Positions 11,291-21,147 of a stretch of DNA of 64,000 bases are shown here, in pieces. Numbering within the stretch: position 1 is the first letter of the stretch; each line of letters opens with the position of its first letter. The notes below the pieces were generated by a model, which saw only the letters and a program-made list of their open reading frames with translations, made no database searches and had not been told where the DNA came from. Source of the stretch: Notospermus geniculatus (Eukaryota; Nemertea; Pilidiophora; Heteronemertea; Lineidae); contig NMRB01000126.1 of assembly GCA_002633025.1 (NCBI GenBank), positions 307,991 to 371,990 of the forward strand, in the 5' to 3' direction. The position numbers and the translations under genes are program-made.

Positions 11291-11391
11291 TCAGTCGGTT
11301 GAATATAAACATTGTCAAATTGGCGGTTTTAAAGGCTAAATCGACCGAGTGTTTTTTTGTTTTCCTACAAAAGTTTGACTCGCGCGCTACG

Positions 11392-12588
11392 ATGGCGACT
11401 ACCGATAATGCGGGCGATCTTTACCCCGACGATTTCTACGTCATATTACCTTCGAATACGAAATCGAGTCCCGGAGAAAAACGAAATATGGCGCATCACT
11501 TTAAAATCGGACTCGCACGCCCGTTAGACTTCACGCGAATCCCGAGCGATTCGGCGTATCGGGTGGGTCTATGCGAAATAAGCTACTCGCATAGTTGGTC
11601 TACGTCCGGTGTTGAATTCAACGATCCCTCGCTATGCCTGTATAAAGTCGCGTTTGCCGATTTGGATCAGCCGCACATACAGCCGCAAATATATAAAGCG
11701 TGTTTGAACGCGAACAGACCCCGTAAAGAACAAACCAAGACGATTAATACTTTGAACGAATTGCTCGATTACTTGAACGAAATCCGGCCAGTCGCTTGGA
11801 AAAATGGCGGTTTTCGCCTCACCGATAGCGGTCACGTTTGGATAAAACTAGCCGCGGGTGAAGCCATTCTACTCGAAGAGCGCGTGAGTGAATTACTCGG
11901 TTTCGAAAAACAGAAATATTTTCATACGAATGGAAAACCCTTTTACGTGTCACGACGTAAACTTGTAGAGTCGGCTGCGCAAACGAAGCGCGAACCTCGC
12001 GCGGGTAAAAAAATCGACGATTTGCCCACCGCCGACCCGCCACGTCCTTTTCGAGAGGGCGATTTTGATAGTAGGCCAAGCGAGGCTAGCGCCCTCGAAG
12101 ATGATGATGATGAAGATGATGAAGATATGGCTGTTGTAGCGCCTCCGCCTACACCTCGCCGTAAAAAACGTCGAGTTTCCGATCGTATAAGCGAGGATGG
12201 CGATGATGATGATATTAGTGTTGGTGCTACTAGTGTTGGTGCCATCGTCGATGCACCAGCCGCCGATCGACCCGCCGCCACTGGCGAAGGTGACGACAAG
12301 ACGCTTTTTTTTCGCGTTGTGGCTGAAAAACAACCCGATTTATTAGCAACGCGTAACAATCTGTTCATTTATTCGAATCTTTGCGCTGAAAGCCTCGTAG
12401 GAAATGCGTTCGTCCCTATATTGCGTACGGTGGCTGTTGATCCCGACCAACGCGGTAAATATTTGTCAAAATCTTTCGACAGAATTCGCTATCGGCCTTT
12501 GTCCAGCAATTTTTCCAATCGATTGAAATCAGAATTGTGGACGGCACCGGTAGGGATGTGCATTTTGATTTCGGCAAAGTTCTATTAA
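11392..12588 (+). CDS. Conserved Polinton putative virion protein, frameshifted near the C terminus
   Basis: The ATG at 11392 starts a 398-residue frame. The N-terminal part (DDFYVILPSNT, then GLARPLDF and YRVGLCEISYSHSW) resembles a protein found beside capsid genes in many animal Polintons. I infer a structural, possibly penton-like or fibre-associated role. The middle is an acidic, proline-rich linker with a basic patch (PRRKKRRVSDR). The C-terminal part resumes with LFIYSNLC, VGNAFVPILRTV and DRIRYRPL, also family-like. After a T-run near 12509 the annotated frame stops looking conserved. The expected strand-rich tail is instead readable in another frame to a stop at 12627-12629, so a frameshift (or sequencing error in the homopolymer) is likely. 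A TATA-like AATATAAA lies near 11302. Confidence 0.7.
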   Translation: MATTDNAGDLYPDDFYVILPSNTKSSPGEKRNMAHHFKIGLARPLDFTRIPSDSAYRVGLCEISYSHSWSTSGVEFNDPSLCLYKVAFADLDQPHIQPQIYKACLNANRPRKEQTKTINTLNELLDYLNEIRPVAWKNGGFRLTDSGHVWIKLAAGEAILLEERVSELLGFEKQKYFHTNGKPFYVSRRKLVESAAQTKREPRAGKKIDDLPTADPPRPFREGDFDSRPSEASALEDDDDEDDEDMAVVAPPPTPRRKKRRVSDRISEDGDDDDISVGATSVGAIVDAPAADRPAATGEGDDKTLFFRVVAEKQPDLLATRNNLFIYSNLCAESLVGNAFVPILRTVAVDPDQRGKYLSKSFDRIRYRPLSSNFSNRLKSELWTAPVGMCILISAKFY

Positions 12589-13171
12589 CGCTCCATTTCA
12601 AAAGGTTGCGTTCACCGGTGACACAATAATAGCCTCCTTTGTATTACAGAAAATCGTGTCAAGATTCAACCAGCCGCAACCCTCCTCGCTCGCTAACTGC
12701 ACGTATATTATTGTCATCGTCGTCGTTCGTTCGTTCTACTACCGCCATTATTATTATAAATGTTATTATTATTGTAATAGTGTCAGGAGTAATCGTATCG
12801 CGGGCTACGCCGACTATCGGTATAATGAGGCATGCAACGCCCAAACTAATAATAATAATGTTAAAGCGGCGCTTGCAGATTTCAAATACGATGAGTTGAT
12901 AGTTGTAACTAATCCCATCAAACGAAATATGAGGGAAGCGTTTTGTTGAAAATGTACAAATATGTGCGTATTAACAACCGATAGAAAACATGGGGGTGGT
13001 AAGCGTTGAAAAACGGGGCAATTATCCACGTGATAGCCCCGCCGACCCAGCTAACAGGGCATACTTCACCATCATCATCGGCGTACGAGTTGATAGTCCG
13101 GTGAAACTGAACTATACGTACACTTATAAGAAGAAAACAGGACGATTACACAAGTATAGATACATAGCATC

Positions 13172-14146
13172 ATGGTTGGCGGTGAACAGCAGTACGAAAT
13201 GATGGATTACCACGAGCAGCAGAAGCAGGAATATCATCGAGGAGAACAACTAGACGTGTGCCATACGGCAGCATCCGAGTCGCCGATGAGCGCTACTACA
13301 TGGTGTAATACTGCTTCTACCACTACCTCTACTACATGTACTACTACTAATATTAGTACTTCCGATACGTCAATTCCACCTTCAGTTTACGATACGTCGT
13401 CTACAAGAGTGTTAATGCCGTTAGACCAAAACACGAGTTTGGCTCTAGGCGGAAATGAAATGCACGAACTCTATTCGAATTACGATGGAGAACGCATCCC
13501 GTTTGCACTGACCGGAAACGAACTCTCAACTTTAAAATCTACGAAAAACGAGACGGATCGTGCGATAGTGAGAAGAACGGTTGAATGTTCCGATGTGAAG
13601 CAACGTACGTACAGCTGGCAAATAGGAGAGTATAAGTACCTCTATATGGTGACGAAAACGGCATCAGCGGTTCAACAAGAAGCGACGTCTATCACCGAGA
13701 GTGACGGGATCGAATTTCTTTTACGCGAACATTGTACACGCACTCCTTGGCGTGATGAAATCCACGCTTACGTATGTCCGGGGCACGCTATGATCTCGTT
13801 AACTCTTGAGGCGTTGGACACATTGCACGCCTTGTGCACTCCGTGGAATGAGGGAGACTTCGATTTCAAGATACAGTTCGTCGATGAACCTGCCGACGAC
13901 GTGGACGACATCGTGCCGTCTTTGTTGCCTTCGTCGACGGATGCAAACGTCGTGCACGCAGAAGAAATGCCACCCACGAACTATAATGCCGGTATTGGTG
14001 GAGGTTATACGACTTCCGTCAATGGCGCCACCGGCGCCAACATCGAAGGCGGCAATCATGACACCTCTACCAACGCTAAGTTTACGACCACTCGAACCCG
14101 CAGTGAAAGTACGTATAGCGGGCGCGACAGCAGCAACGGTAGCAGC

Positions 14147-14180
<34 letters not shown>

Positions 14181-14401
14181 GTAATAGCTGTAGCAGTAGA
14201 AGCGAGGCGAACAACGAAGCGGAGACGGAGACGACGACGTCGTCAACGAGGACGTCGTCAATGACGACGACGACGAAGCGACATTTCGTCGGTGATCACG
14301 AGAACTTAGTCGGAGCACTCCTATGTCCGATATGCACTCCATCTATCGAGGATACGACGACATATACGAATGAACACGCGGGACTATATTATAATATGTG
14401 A
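13172..14401 (+). CDS. Unrecognised 409-residue Ser/Thr-rich protein
   Basis: This is a complete ATG-to-TGA frame. Residues 1-75 are Gln/Ser/Thr-rich low complexity. Residues about 80-240 look globular (contain FALTGNELSTLKST, TYSWQIGEYKYLYMVTK and DEIHAYVCPGHAM). An acidic linker follows, then a serine run encoded by AGC repeats (about 14135-14190). A C-terminal piece has two cysteines (LLCPICTPS), a possible half of a zinc-binding site. A TATA-like CTTATAAG sits about 45 bases upstream of the ATG. No family is recognised. Its position between a virion-type gene and the polymerase block, and its CpG-rich codons, suggest it is a Polinton cargo or regulatory gene. Confidence 0.6.
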
Positions 14402-15640
14402 GCGACTATGAAGACAGTGCCATGTTCAAAAGAACTCGTTTTTTTTTTGTGAAATTCGTAGCAGGACTAGCAGTCAAAGCCGTTGGTGATGGTGTAAGTA
14501 TATCTCGTTTGCCTCACAGTCGATTCTATAACATCAATCCCCACCTCCACCACACCCCCATCATCCACGCAAAAAAATCCAACTAGTAGCTAAGGTCCAT
14601 TTTACTACGCTTTTGACTCACATGTTGCTCTTGAGAGCGTCATTCGCGCCTGACGGTGTTTTGAATAGTATCCTAGACGTTAATACGGTGAATTGTTGGT
14701 TTCCTCATAGGCGGCGCTCGTTTCCGGCACAAAATTTCGACGTTTTTGTCGTTGTTGTTGGTGTTGTTTTTTTTTCTTCTTTAGAATCGACTCTACGGTA
14801 CACCTTATTGTAGTACATTTTTTTTGTCCCGATTTTTAATCGTATTGATGATTAACTTTTGACGGTATTCTTCAACATGGACAGTGCCTATAGGATTTCG
14901 CTGATAAAGATGTTTTTGGTGGTATAATCACGTCCACCTAAGTTTTGACACCCGAGGATGCCCACTATACCGCGGGAAAACCTTTAATTGCATTTACATG
15001 ACTAATTCGGGGGGGGGGACTTCCTGTCATTTTACAGGACTAATATTTTTTCGCAGATTCGGTAATCCCAGGATGTTAGTTAGAGATCGCTTGCGCCTTT
15101 GTAATACATGTTGTAAATTTATGTTACACGACTTCTTGAGGTTGTTGGTAGTTGTATTAAAAATCGTTCCCCTTTGGAATTATAAGTAAAGCATTTTACG
15201 CACATATAGATGATGAAATGCAAGTTCCCATGAGGGCATTTGACGCTCGATTTTCGATGTTCAATGGTGAACGTATTGTTGCAAAAATGAGTCGTGCTAG
15301 ACGCCAATCAAGAGCAAGCAGAAACCATGTTTAGGGCCTCGGGCCTACATGTACATTGACCTGGTCGGTGAAAGGGACTTCGTAGTATTGTGTACTAAAT
15401 ATTGTGCCTGTCGACACGTATTTCATTCCCTTGCAGGCAAGTTGGATGGTGTTTGCCAAGTTTATTAACCCATTGGTACCGAATGACGGAATTATCAGGC
15501 TTTGGCCTGTACCACAGACCCTTGTGCATTCAAAATGACATAGAATCGTAACCAGTGGACCGATTGATGATCTCTTTGCATATTTTTTGATGCGAGACTA
15601 CCCCCCCCCCCGAATACGCGATTTTGCAGACGTGCAAGTG
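14402..15640. other. Transition from Polinton to inserted DNA
   Basis: No gene is recognisable. CpG density falls somewhere in 14.6-14.9 kb, which I take as the approximate left edge of the foreign insert splitting the Polinton. A G-run (15010-15018) and a C-run (15602-15611) are present. Short open frames here do not look coding. Confidence 0.4.
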
Positions 15641-15646
15641 CAACTG

Positions 15647-15714
15647 ATAGGTATTTTCTAAATATTTTTTCCATACTTTTTCATGGGGTATGAATAAATT
15701 TGAGGACGACTGTA
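15647..15714 (+). repeat. Inverted terminal-type repeat, left member
   Basis: About 68 bases ending ATTTGAGGACGACTGTA match 19704-19775 in reverse complement with few differences. The outer ends read TACAGTCGTCC, resembling Tc1/mariner termini. The termini face each other across 4 kb, so the intervening DNA would be outside both elements. Confidence 0.6.
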
Positions 15715-16322
15715 CATGTATACTGTATACATGTATGTATATGTATATACCTAGCTATTTTGTAAAATTCAGTATATCAACACGGAATAGAAAATTTTCC
15801 CGGTTAAAAGGCGAGTGGATCTATTCTGATTTAATGTCTGTCTTCACAGATAAAACCTTAAAGCTGCGTTTACTGGCGCATGGATCTGGTCCGTCTCGGT
15901 CTGCATCTGATCCTAACCGGGCACTTGCGAAACCTCCCTAATACCCAGACGAAGCCAACGGCTTAAAATGCGAGGACTGTGGGCCAACATCCCTGACACC
16001 GTTGGGGCAATTGATCGGACAATTCATGCCATCCAAATGCCCGACGGCGAGGGGGACAGTGTTGCAGTTTCCGATCTTCAAGATCGGGGACCATTTTTGT
16101 CATTTGGTCATGGTGTCTGTGCGTCTGTCTGTTCGGTCTGTTACACCTTGTAACTTTGTTCGTGCAACAGCTACAGACCTGGAAATGTGACCTACCCCTA
16201 TGAGCTACAAGATGGAATGAAAATTTCAGGTCTCCGATATCTGGTTAATGGAGAAATATTCCGTACATATGTTTGTGGCCCCTGGCAAGATACTGGCATC
16301 AACAAATTTATTATCCATGGAC

Positions 16323-16745
16323 AGCATCATAGTGATATTGGTATGGTAATAATAGTGGGGCTAAGGGACCTTGTTGTACCACCCATCACTCTGTTATGTA
16401 ATCCCTAGCAACAGCATAGCAACTCCATTCGATGTCCCTGGGATCATTTCACTATTTCCACACAGAATTCAACAGAATTCAACATTGAACCTTGCAGGAT
16501 GATAATAGTGAGGCTAAGCTATCTAATGGTACCATTCATTACCCATCTATGTAATCCCCAGCAACATCAGAGCAACCCCGTTTTTCTGTGGTACCCCTGG
16601 GATCATTTAAATATTATTGGTTAGAATTCAACCAAACCATGTAGTATGATAATGGGGAGGCTGAGCTAACTCATGGTACCAGTCGGTACCCAATTATGTA
16701 ATCCCTTGCAACGGAATAGCAACTCCATTTTTCTGCGGTATCCCC
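16323..16745 (+). repeat. Three diverged tandem units (about 150-170 bases)
   Basis: Each unit contains a GATAATAGTG-like start, GGGGCTAAG/GAGGCTAAG, a TATGTAATCCC string and AGCAACTCC or a close variant, followed by a GGGATCAT-type end. Starts lie near 16340, 16497 and 16648. The divergence indicates an old array. Confidence 0.75.
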
Positions 16746-19011
16746 ATTCTCGCACCCAGCGTCTTCACAACCGGCTCCCTTCTCGCGCTTGGCTCAGACC
16801 CTGGCGACATCCATGCCATTTCATTGGGGAAGCAGCTGAACTCCGCTGATCCAGCCAATTACAGCGAAGCTTCTATCCCGTCTTGGTCATTCCTAAAATT
16901 GCTGCTGTAAAAAAATCTCGATTTGCTGACAAATAGAGACTTTTGGTCCACCTGGCCACAGCCAGCAACATAATGACACAAGAGGCCCATGGGCCTTGGG
17001 CATATGCCTTCTAGGCCAAGATCAATTAAATGTACAAAACTGCAGCATTGTGAACATAAAACGATGTTTTTATGGCCGAGTTGACTGACTCCTTCGCATC
17101 CAGGTGTTCGTGCTATACCGTAGCACGCAGCCGATGCACGTAGCAATCACCTGTGGGCGAGTGCATCACTCTCCCATTTTCCCCCAAGTGTTCACAATAG
17201 GCTTGCTGCGCATGCGCAGGCAAGCCTAAAAAGTAAAATAGCCACCAGAACAAAGTCCTCTTCACAAATTAAACCACCCGTTGCATTAGGATATGGTATC
17301 CTCCTCTATTACCACGCCGAATTTCGAGGCAAAACAAAGCTTCTAAGTGTGACTTTATTGAGCCGAATTCCATCATTACTATATGCGTGCCTTTGTCCCT
17401 CACCAGGGGGTAACAACACACCCAATTTCATTGCAATCCGCCGACCCCAACCTTAGCACTTTCTGCATGGTCTATTCGTGGACTCACACCTACCGGCAAG
17501 TGGCTCGACCTGACCACGTTTTTGAGATGGGCGGGTTTGACATGGCTTAAGTACGAATACCAACCAACTCCCAATCATGACACTTGACAGGCCTTAATGT
17601 CAGAATTTGATGTGAGTAACAGTCACAAAAACCCACTGATGTGCCAATGATGTGACGATACTATTCAAAACTCTCTTACCTCCGCAACAGTTACAACAAA
17701 CATTCCTGGTTGGTTGACTTTTTCCCACTGGAGATCCGGGATCGATTCGATGTCCTGACCACAGATACGTCTTGCGGAAGATTTCCCATCTCTGCAATTA
17801 AAAGAAAATACATACATGTACAGGCTTTTATTTATTTTTATGAAATCAACCGAGAGCAGCAGATCCCTCTCAAACAATCAGCACGGGGAGCTTTTCACTC
17901 CCCAATAAAATGGTCCATGGACCATGTGCTCACTGGGTTGGACATAATAGTCTAATGACAGAGGGAGCTGGGTCAGGTCATTCCCAGAAAAGACTTTGAT
18001 TTGGGGGTTATGCCACCTGGCGGCCATATTGGATGTCCGATCAGGCTGGAACTTCACATGCACATAAAGGTCATCTGAAAGGGGACCACATGTAGGGTCG
18101 ATGGGGTAGAAAACGCACGAAACGAACTCTTGTATTAACGTGGTTTACTGAAACAATAAAAACAACAATAAGATACAATGTAAGACCAAAAGTAAAACAT
18201 TAAACCAAAACTTCGAAGCACCAAACTTACTAACATCACAGTCTTATACTCAGCTATTGAACGAATATTGTGCTCTAGAATTCCTGACAATCCGAAGTCA
18301 AGATAAAAATTGGCTAAAACCGGAACTTAAGTCCAACGAGTCAAAACAGCACCTATCACGCAAAGGATTGACTCAAACCTCACAAGTGAAACAGCCCAAG
18401 ACTAACTGGCAAGGTGCCAACAAGAGCACAAACTCTACAAAAACTGGGTAAGTAGGCTAACTGCAATTTGACTGCGAATTTAAGACCATAAGATACAGTC
18501 TCAATCCAAGAAAGACCCCGGTCGGCATTCCAGAAGCTTCTCCAACTCCAAGGTTCACCCAGCCCTATAGGCCTTGCACTGCAAACAACACTCAAGGTAA
18601 ACCCTAGAGCTAAACAAGCCTCCAGAACACGGGCCAAAGGCTATCACACATAAGCATGTACACCGCATACAAAGAGAAACCTGAATCATGTGATTCTAAG
18701 ATCATGTTGCAAAAAGGGATCATATGGCCAAACACAAAACTTTAACTTACCAAAAGATTTGTCCCCATATTCCTAGACCCTGACAAACAACTAAAGGCCA
18801 AAACATACTGCCAAACATCATGAACTTGAATTGAAGAAGGAAATTTAAAACTTGATAAAAAACATGTCTATGCTGTACAGTGATAAAGGAAAGTGTGAGT
18901 AAGGTGGGGCTCAAAAAGTACAATCTGTGTGCACCACCAAACACCCACAAAGGGCTAAAAACTGACCAATCAGATTGCAGTACTCTTAAAAGTGACTAGG
19001 AGGGAAATTCA
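16746..19011. other. Insert DNA without a supportable gene
   Basis: A short open stretch at about 16743-16909 (contains PILAPSVFTTGSLLAL) could be an exon or a retroelement scrap but has no recognisable match. 17905-17935 carries ATGGTCCATGGACCAT, the same sequence as the outer edge of the palindromic element at 58.1 kb, so a fragment of that element is probably present. Nothing else stands out. Confidence 0.4.
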
Positions 19012-19511
19012 AACAGGTCAACAAACCAAAAAAGGAACAGCTTCAACATATCGCACGCTGCATTCTTTGTCAGACTCGGGAGTGGGACAAGTAATTGGAC
19101 AGGACATTTACTGTTTCTGACCATACCCTCACCCCATTTTCTTCAACATAGGGTTTAGTCCAATTTTCCGAGTTCAGGAATGGGACAGGTAAGTGGGAGT
19201 ACATGTATCTACTGTAACTTATCATTATAACGACAGTTCATTAGCTATTCGTAGATCAGCGAACAGGTCAACAAACCAAAAAAGGAACAGCTTCAACATA
19301 TCGCACGCTGCATTCTTTGCCAGACTCCGGAGTGGGACAAGTAATTGGACAGGACATTTACTGTTTCTGACCATACCCTCACCCCATTTTCTTCAACATA
19401 GGGTTTAGTCATATTTTCCGAGTTCAGGAATGGGACAGGTAAGTGGGAGTACATGTATCTACTGTAACTTATCATTATAACGACAGTTCATTAGCTATTC
19501 GTAGATCAGCG
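19012..19511 (+). repeat. Nearly perfect 250-base tandem duplication
   Basis: 19012-19261 and 19262-19511 are almost identical (AACAGGTCAACAAACC begins both). The few differences are single bases, for example in CAGACTCGGG against CAGACTCCGG. The duplication is very recent, or an assembly artefact. Confidence 0.9.
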
Positions 19512-19703
19512 CCAAGCCTTTTTCGCAACATGACTGTGGTACTTGTAATCCTACTTTCATGTTTTTTTTCATAATCAGGATTAGTTCAAGTGCGATCATT
19601 GGTTTACCACATGAGAACGATTACGACAGTTGCATGGTGAAAAAGGCGGTCCGCCTGTCGAACTGCCATTATAACTGAGTAGATACAGTATACATGTATA
19701 TCA

Positions 19704-19775
19704 TACAGTCGTCCTCAAATTTATTCATACCCCCATGAAAAATTATAGGAAAAATATTTAAAAAATACAAATGAG
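19704..19775 (-). repeat. Inverted terminal-type repeat, right member
   Basis: Reverse complement of 15647-15714. It begins TACAGTCGTCCTCAAATT at a TA, and is followed within 50 bases by the tRNA-derived SINE. Confidence 0.6.
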
Positions 19776-19821
19776 CTGAACTGGCACGTCTTAAAGTTCT
19801 CCCAGGGGTTATTATTTTTGT

Positions 19822-20065
19822 CTTGGCTTGGTGGTCGAGCGGTTGAACACGCTTGACTTTCAATTCTAACAGGGTCAGTGCGTGGGTTCGATCCCCGGCC
19901 AGGACATGTATGTATTGTATGTGAAAAAAGTTGTGAATCAATTAGAGTCTGTCGGATGAGACTCAAAGCCGTGGTCCCTTGTACCTGAGTGTCTATGCCA
20001 GGGCAAGTAAAAGACCCCACAAAGGTGGACAGTAGCCTGTTTGGACTCCACACCCGCATGTATAA
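19822..20065 (+). mobile_element. tRNA-derived SINE
   Basis: The head contains both internal RNA polymerase III promoter elements: an A box (TGGTCGAGCGG, 19831-19841) and a B box (GGGTTCGATCCC, 19884-19895). A Leu/Ser-like length separates them. A tRNA-unrelated body follows to about 20065. This is a SINE, not a tRNA gene, because the acceptor stem does not pair cleanly and the unit continues without a terminator. Confidence 0.7.
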
Positions 20066-20172
20066 GCTTAAGATCCAAAAGAGTTATGAAGCTTCAAATT
20101 ATCTATCTATAATAATCGTCAGCATCTCGTTCACTGCGTTAACATTATGAATGCATCGGATGAATCTAACGA

Positions 20173-21147
20173 TCAGCGGTCTGTTTGCTTTCTCATGCAC
20201 TCCATAAACATCCCGTGTAAAATCATCCGAAACCTGCGCCCGGTAAGAACGTAGATGTAAAAGTTAATAAAGGAATTGGCACCGGACAACACGTACAATG
20301 CTCCCATAACTGGATATAGCGAGTCTAAAGTGCGCTCACCGATGAGGTCCACGATGGTGCCACCTAAGCTCATCAAAAGTGACGGCAACTCTAACATAAA
20401 GAAACACATCACCAAGATGACAATCCGTTTCGTTATGTTGGTTCTTTGTTTATCATGACCTTCACTATCTCTTGAAGCAGATAGACCACTGACATTTGCT
20501 TTCAAAACCCAAACCATTCTTGTCCCTGTGAATGTAAGACAAGCAAAGGGTATGAAAAACAAGATAATGTAATAGAGAACGTTGACATAGCCAATAAGAA
20601 AGTCAACATTTTTGGTGATGAGTTCGCTGTCTATTGAGACTGGCCTAACACGATCTGTGCAGACGTCAAATACAAAGAGCGTGTCGCAGTACCAAAATAT
20701 AGGAAAGATATAACAGAGAGAGAAAACGATGATTCCAATACTGACGATTCTACAGTTCCTAACTGTACATAAGGACTTGGCCTTCAGTGGAAAGCACACA
20801 GCTACGTATCTCTCTGTGGCTACGAACACCATGATATAAGTAGATACTGTCTTGAAATACCATGCAACGGCCCATTGGTATCCGCGGGAAAGTTGGAAGA
20901 ACTCGTAGTAGATTTCAAGATGTCCCGTGTAGGTGTAGACGGCTGGGAGGGAGTAAGCGAAGCCGTACATCGTAAGGACACCGCTGTCGGATATCGCCAG
21001 AGCTCGAAGAAGAAATGACGTGGAACCCTTCATCTCCTTGCCCAGGACAACGATCGCTAGTGAATTTCCAACGATACCAAACACAACGTAACATAACGTG
21101 AATGGAACGTAAAGGACGAACAAGACTAAAACACGCATCTCGAACAT
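20173..21147 (-). CDS. Rhodopsin-family GPCR, FMRFamide/neuropeptide-receptor-like, N-terminally short
   Basis: A single-exon frame of 324 residues has seven hydrophobic segments. TM1 (about 7-35) has the GN pair at 27-28. The end of TM3 reads ATERYVAVCFP (TERY instead of DRY, residues 111-114). TM7 has NSFINFYIY (291-299, a variant of NPxxY), followed by helix 8 (GRRFRMIL). The pattern at TM3/intracellular loop 2 is typical of invertebrate FMRFamide-like peptide receptors; the ligand cannot be inferred. Two oddities suggest truncation. There is almost no extracellular N-terminus before TM1, and no cysteine is found at the usual top of TM3. The ATG lies at the junction with the BEL/Pao fragment, so the original 5' end may have been lost and the gene may be dead. 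Confidence 0.8.
   Translation of the reverse strand: MFEMRVLVLFVLYVPFTLCYVVFGIVGNSLAIVVLGKEMKGSTSFLLRALAISDSGVLTMYGFAYSLPAVYTYTGHLEIYYEFFQLSRGYQWAVAWYFKTVSTYIMVFVATERYVAVCFPLKAKSLCTVRNCRIVSIGIIVFSLCYIFPIFWYCDTLFVFDVCTDRVRPVSIDSELITKNVDFLIGYVNVLYYIILFFIPFACLTFTGTRMVWVLKANVSGLSASRDSEGHDKQRTNITKRIVILVMCFFMLELPSLLMSLGGTIVDLIGERTLDSLYPVMGALYVLSGANSFINFYIYVLTGRRFRMILHGMFMECMRKQTDR

Noticed and set aside
12639-12949. Hydrophobic small frames after the 11.4-kb gene
   Set aside because: They translate ATT/TAT-rich low-complexity DNA; isoleucine and tyrosine runs reflect base composition only.
19823-19906. Leu/Ser-like tRNA gene
   Set aside because: A and B boxes are good, but the acceptor stem does not pair and the sequence continues as a SINE body.
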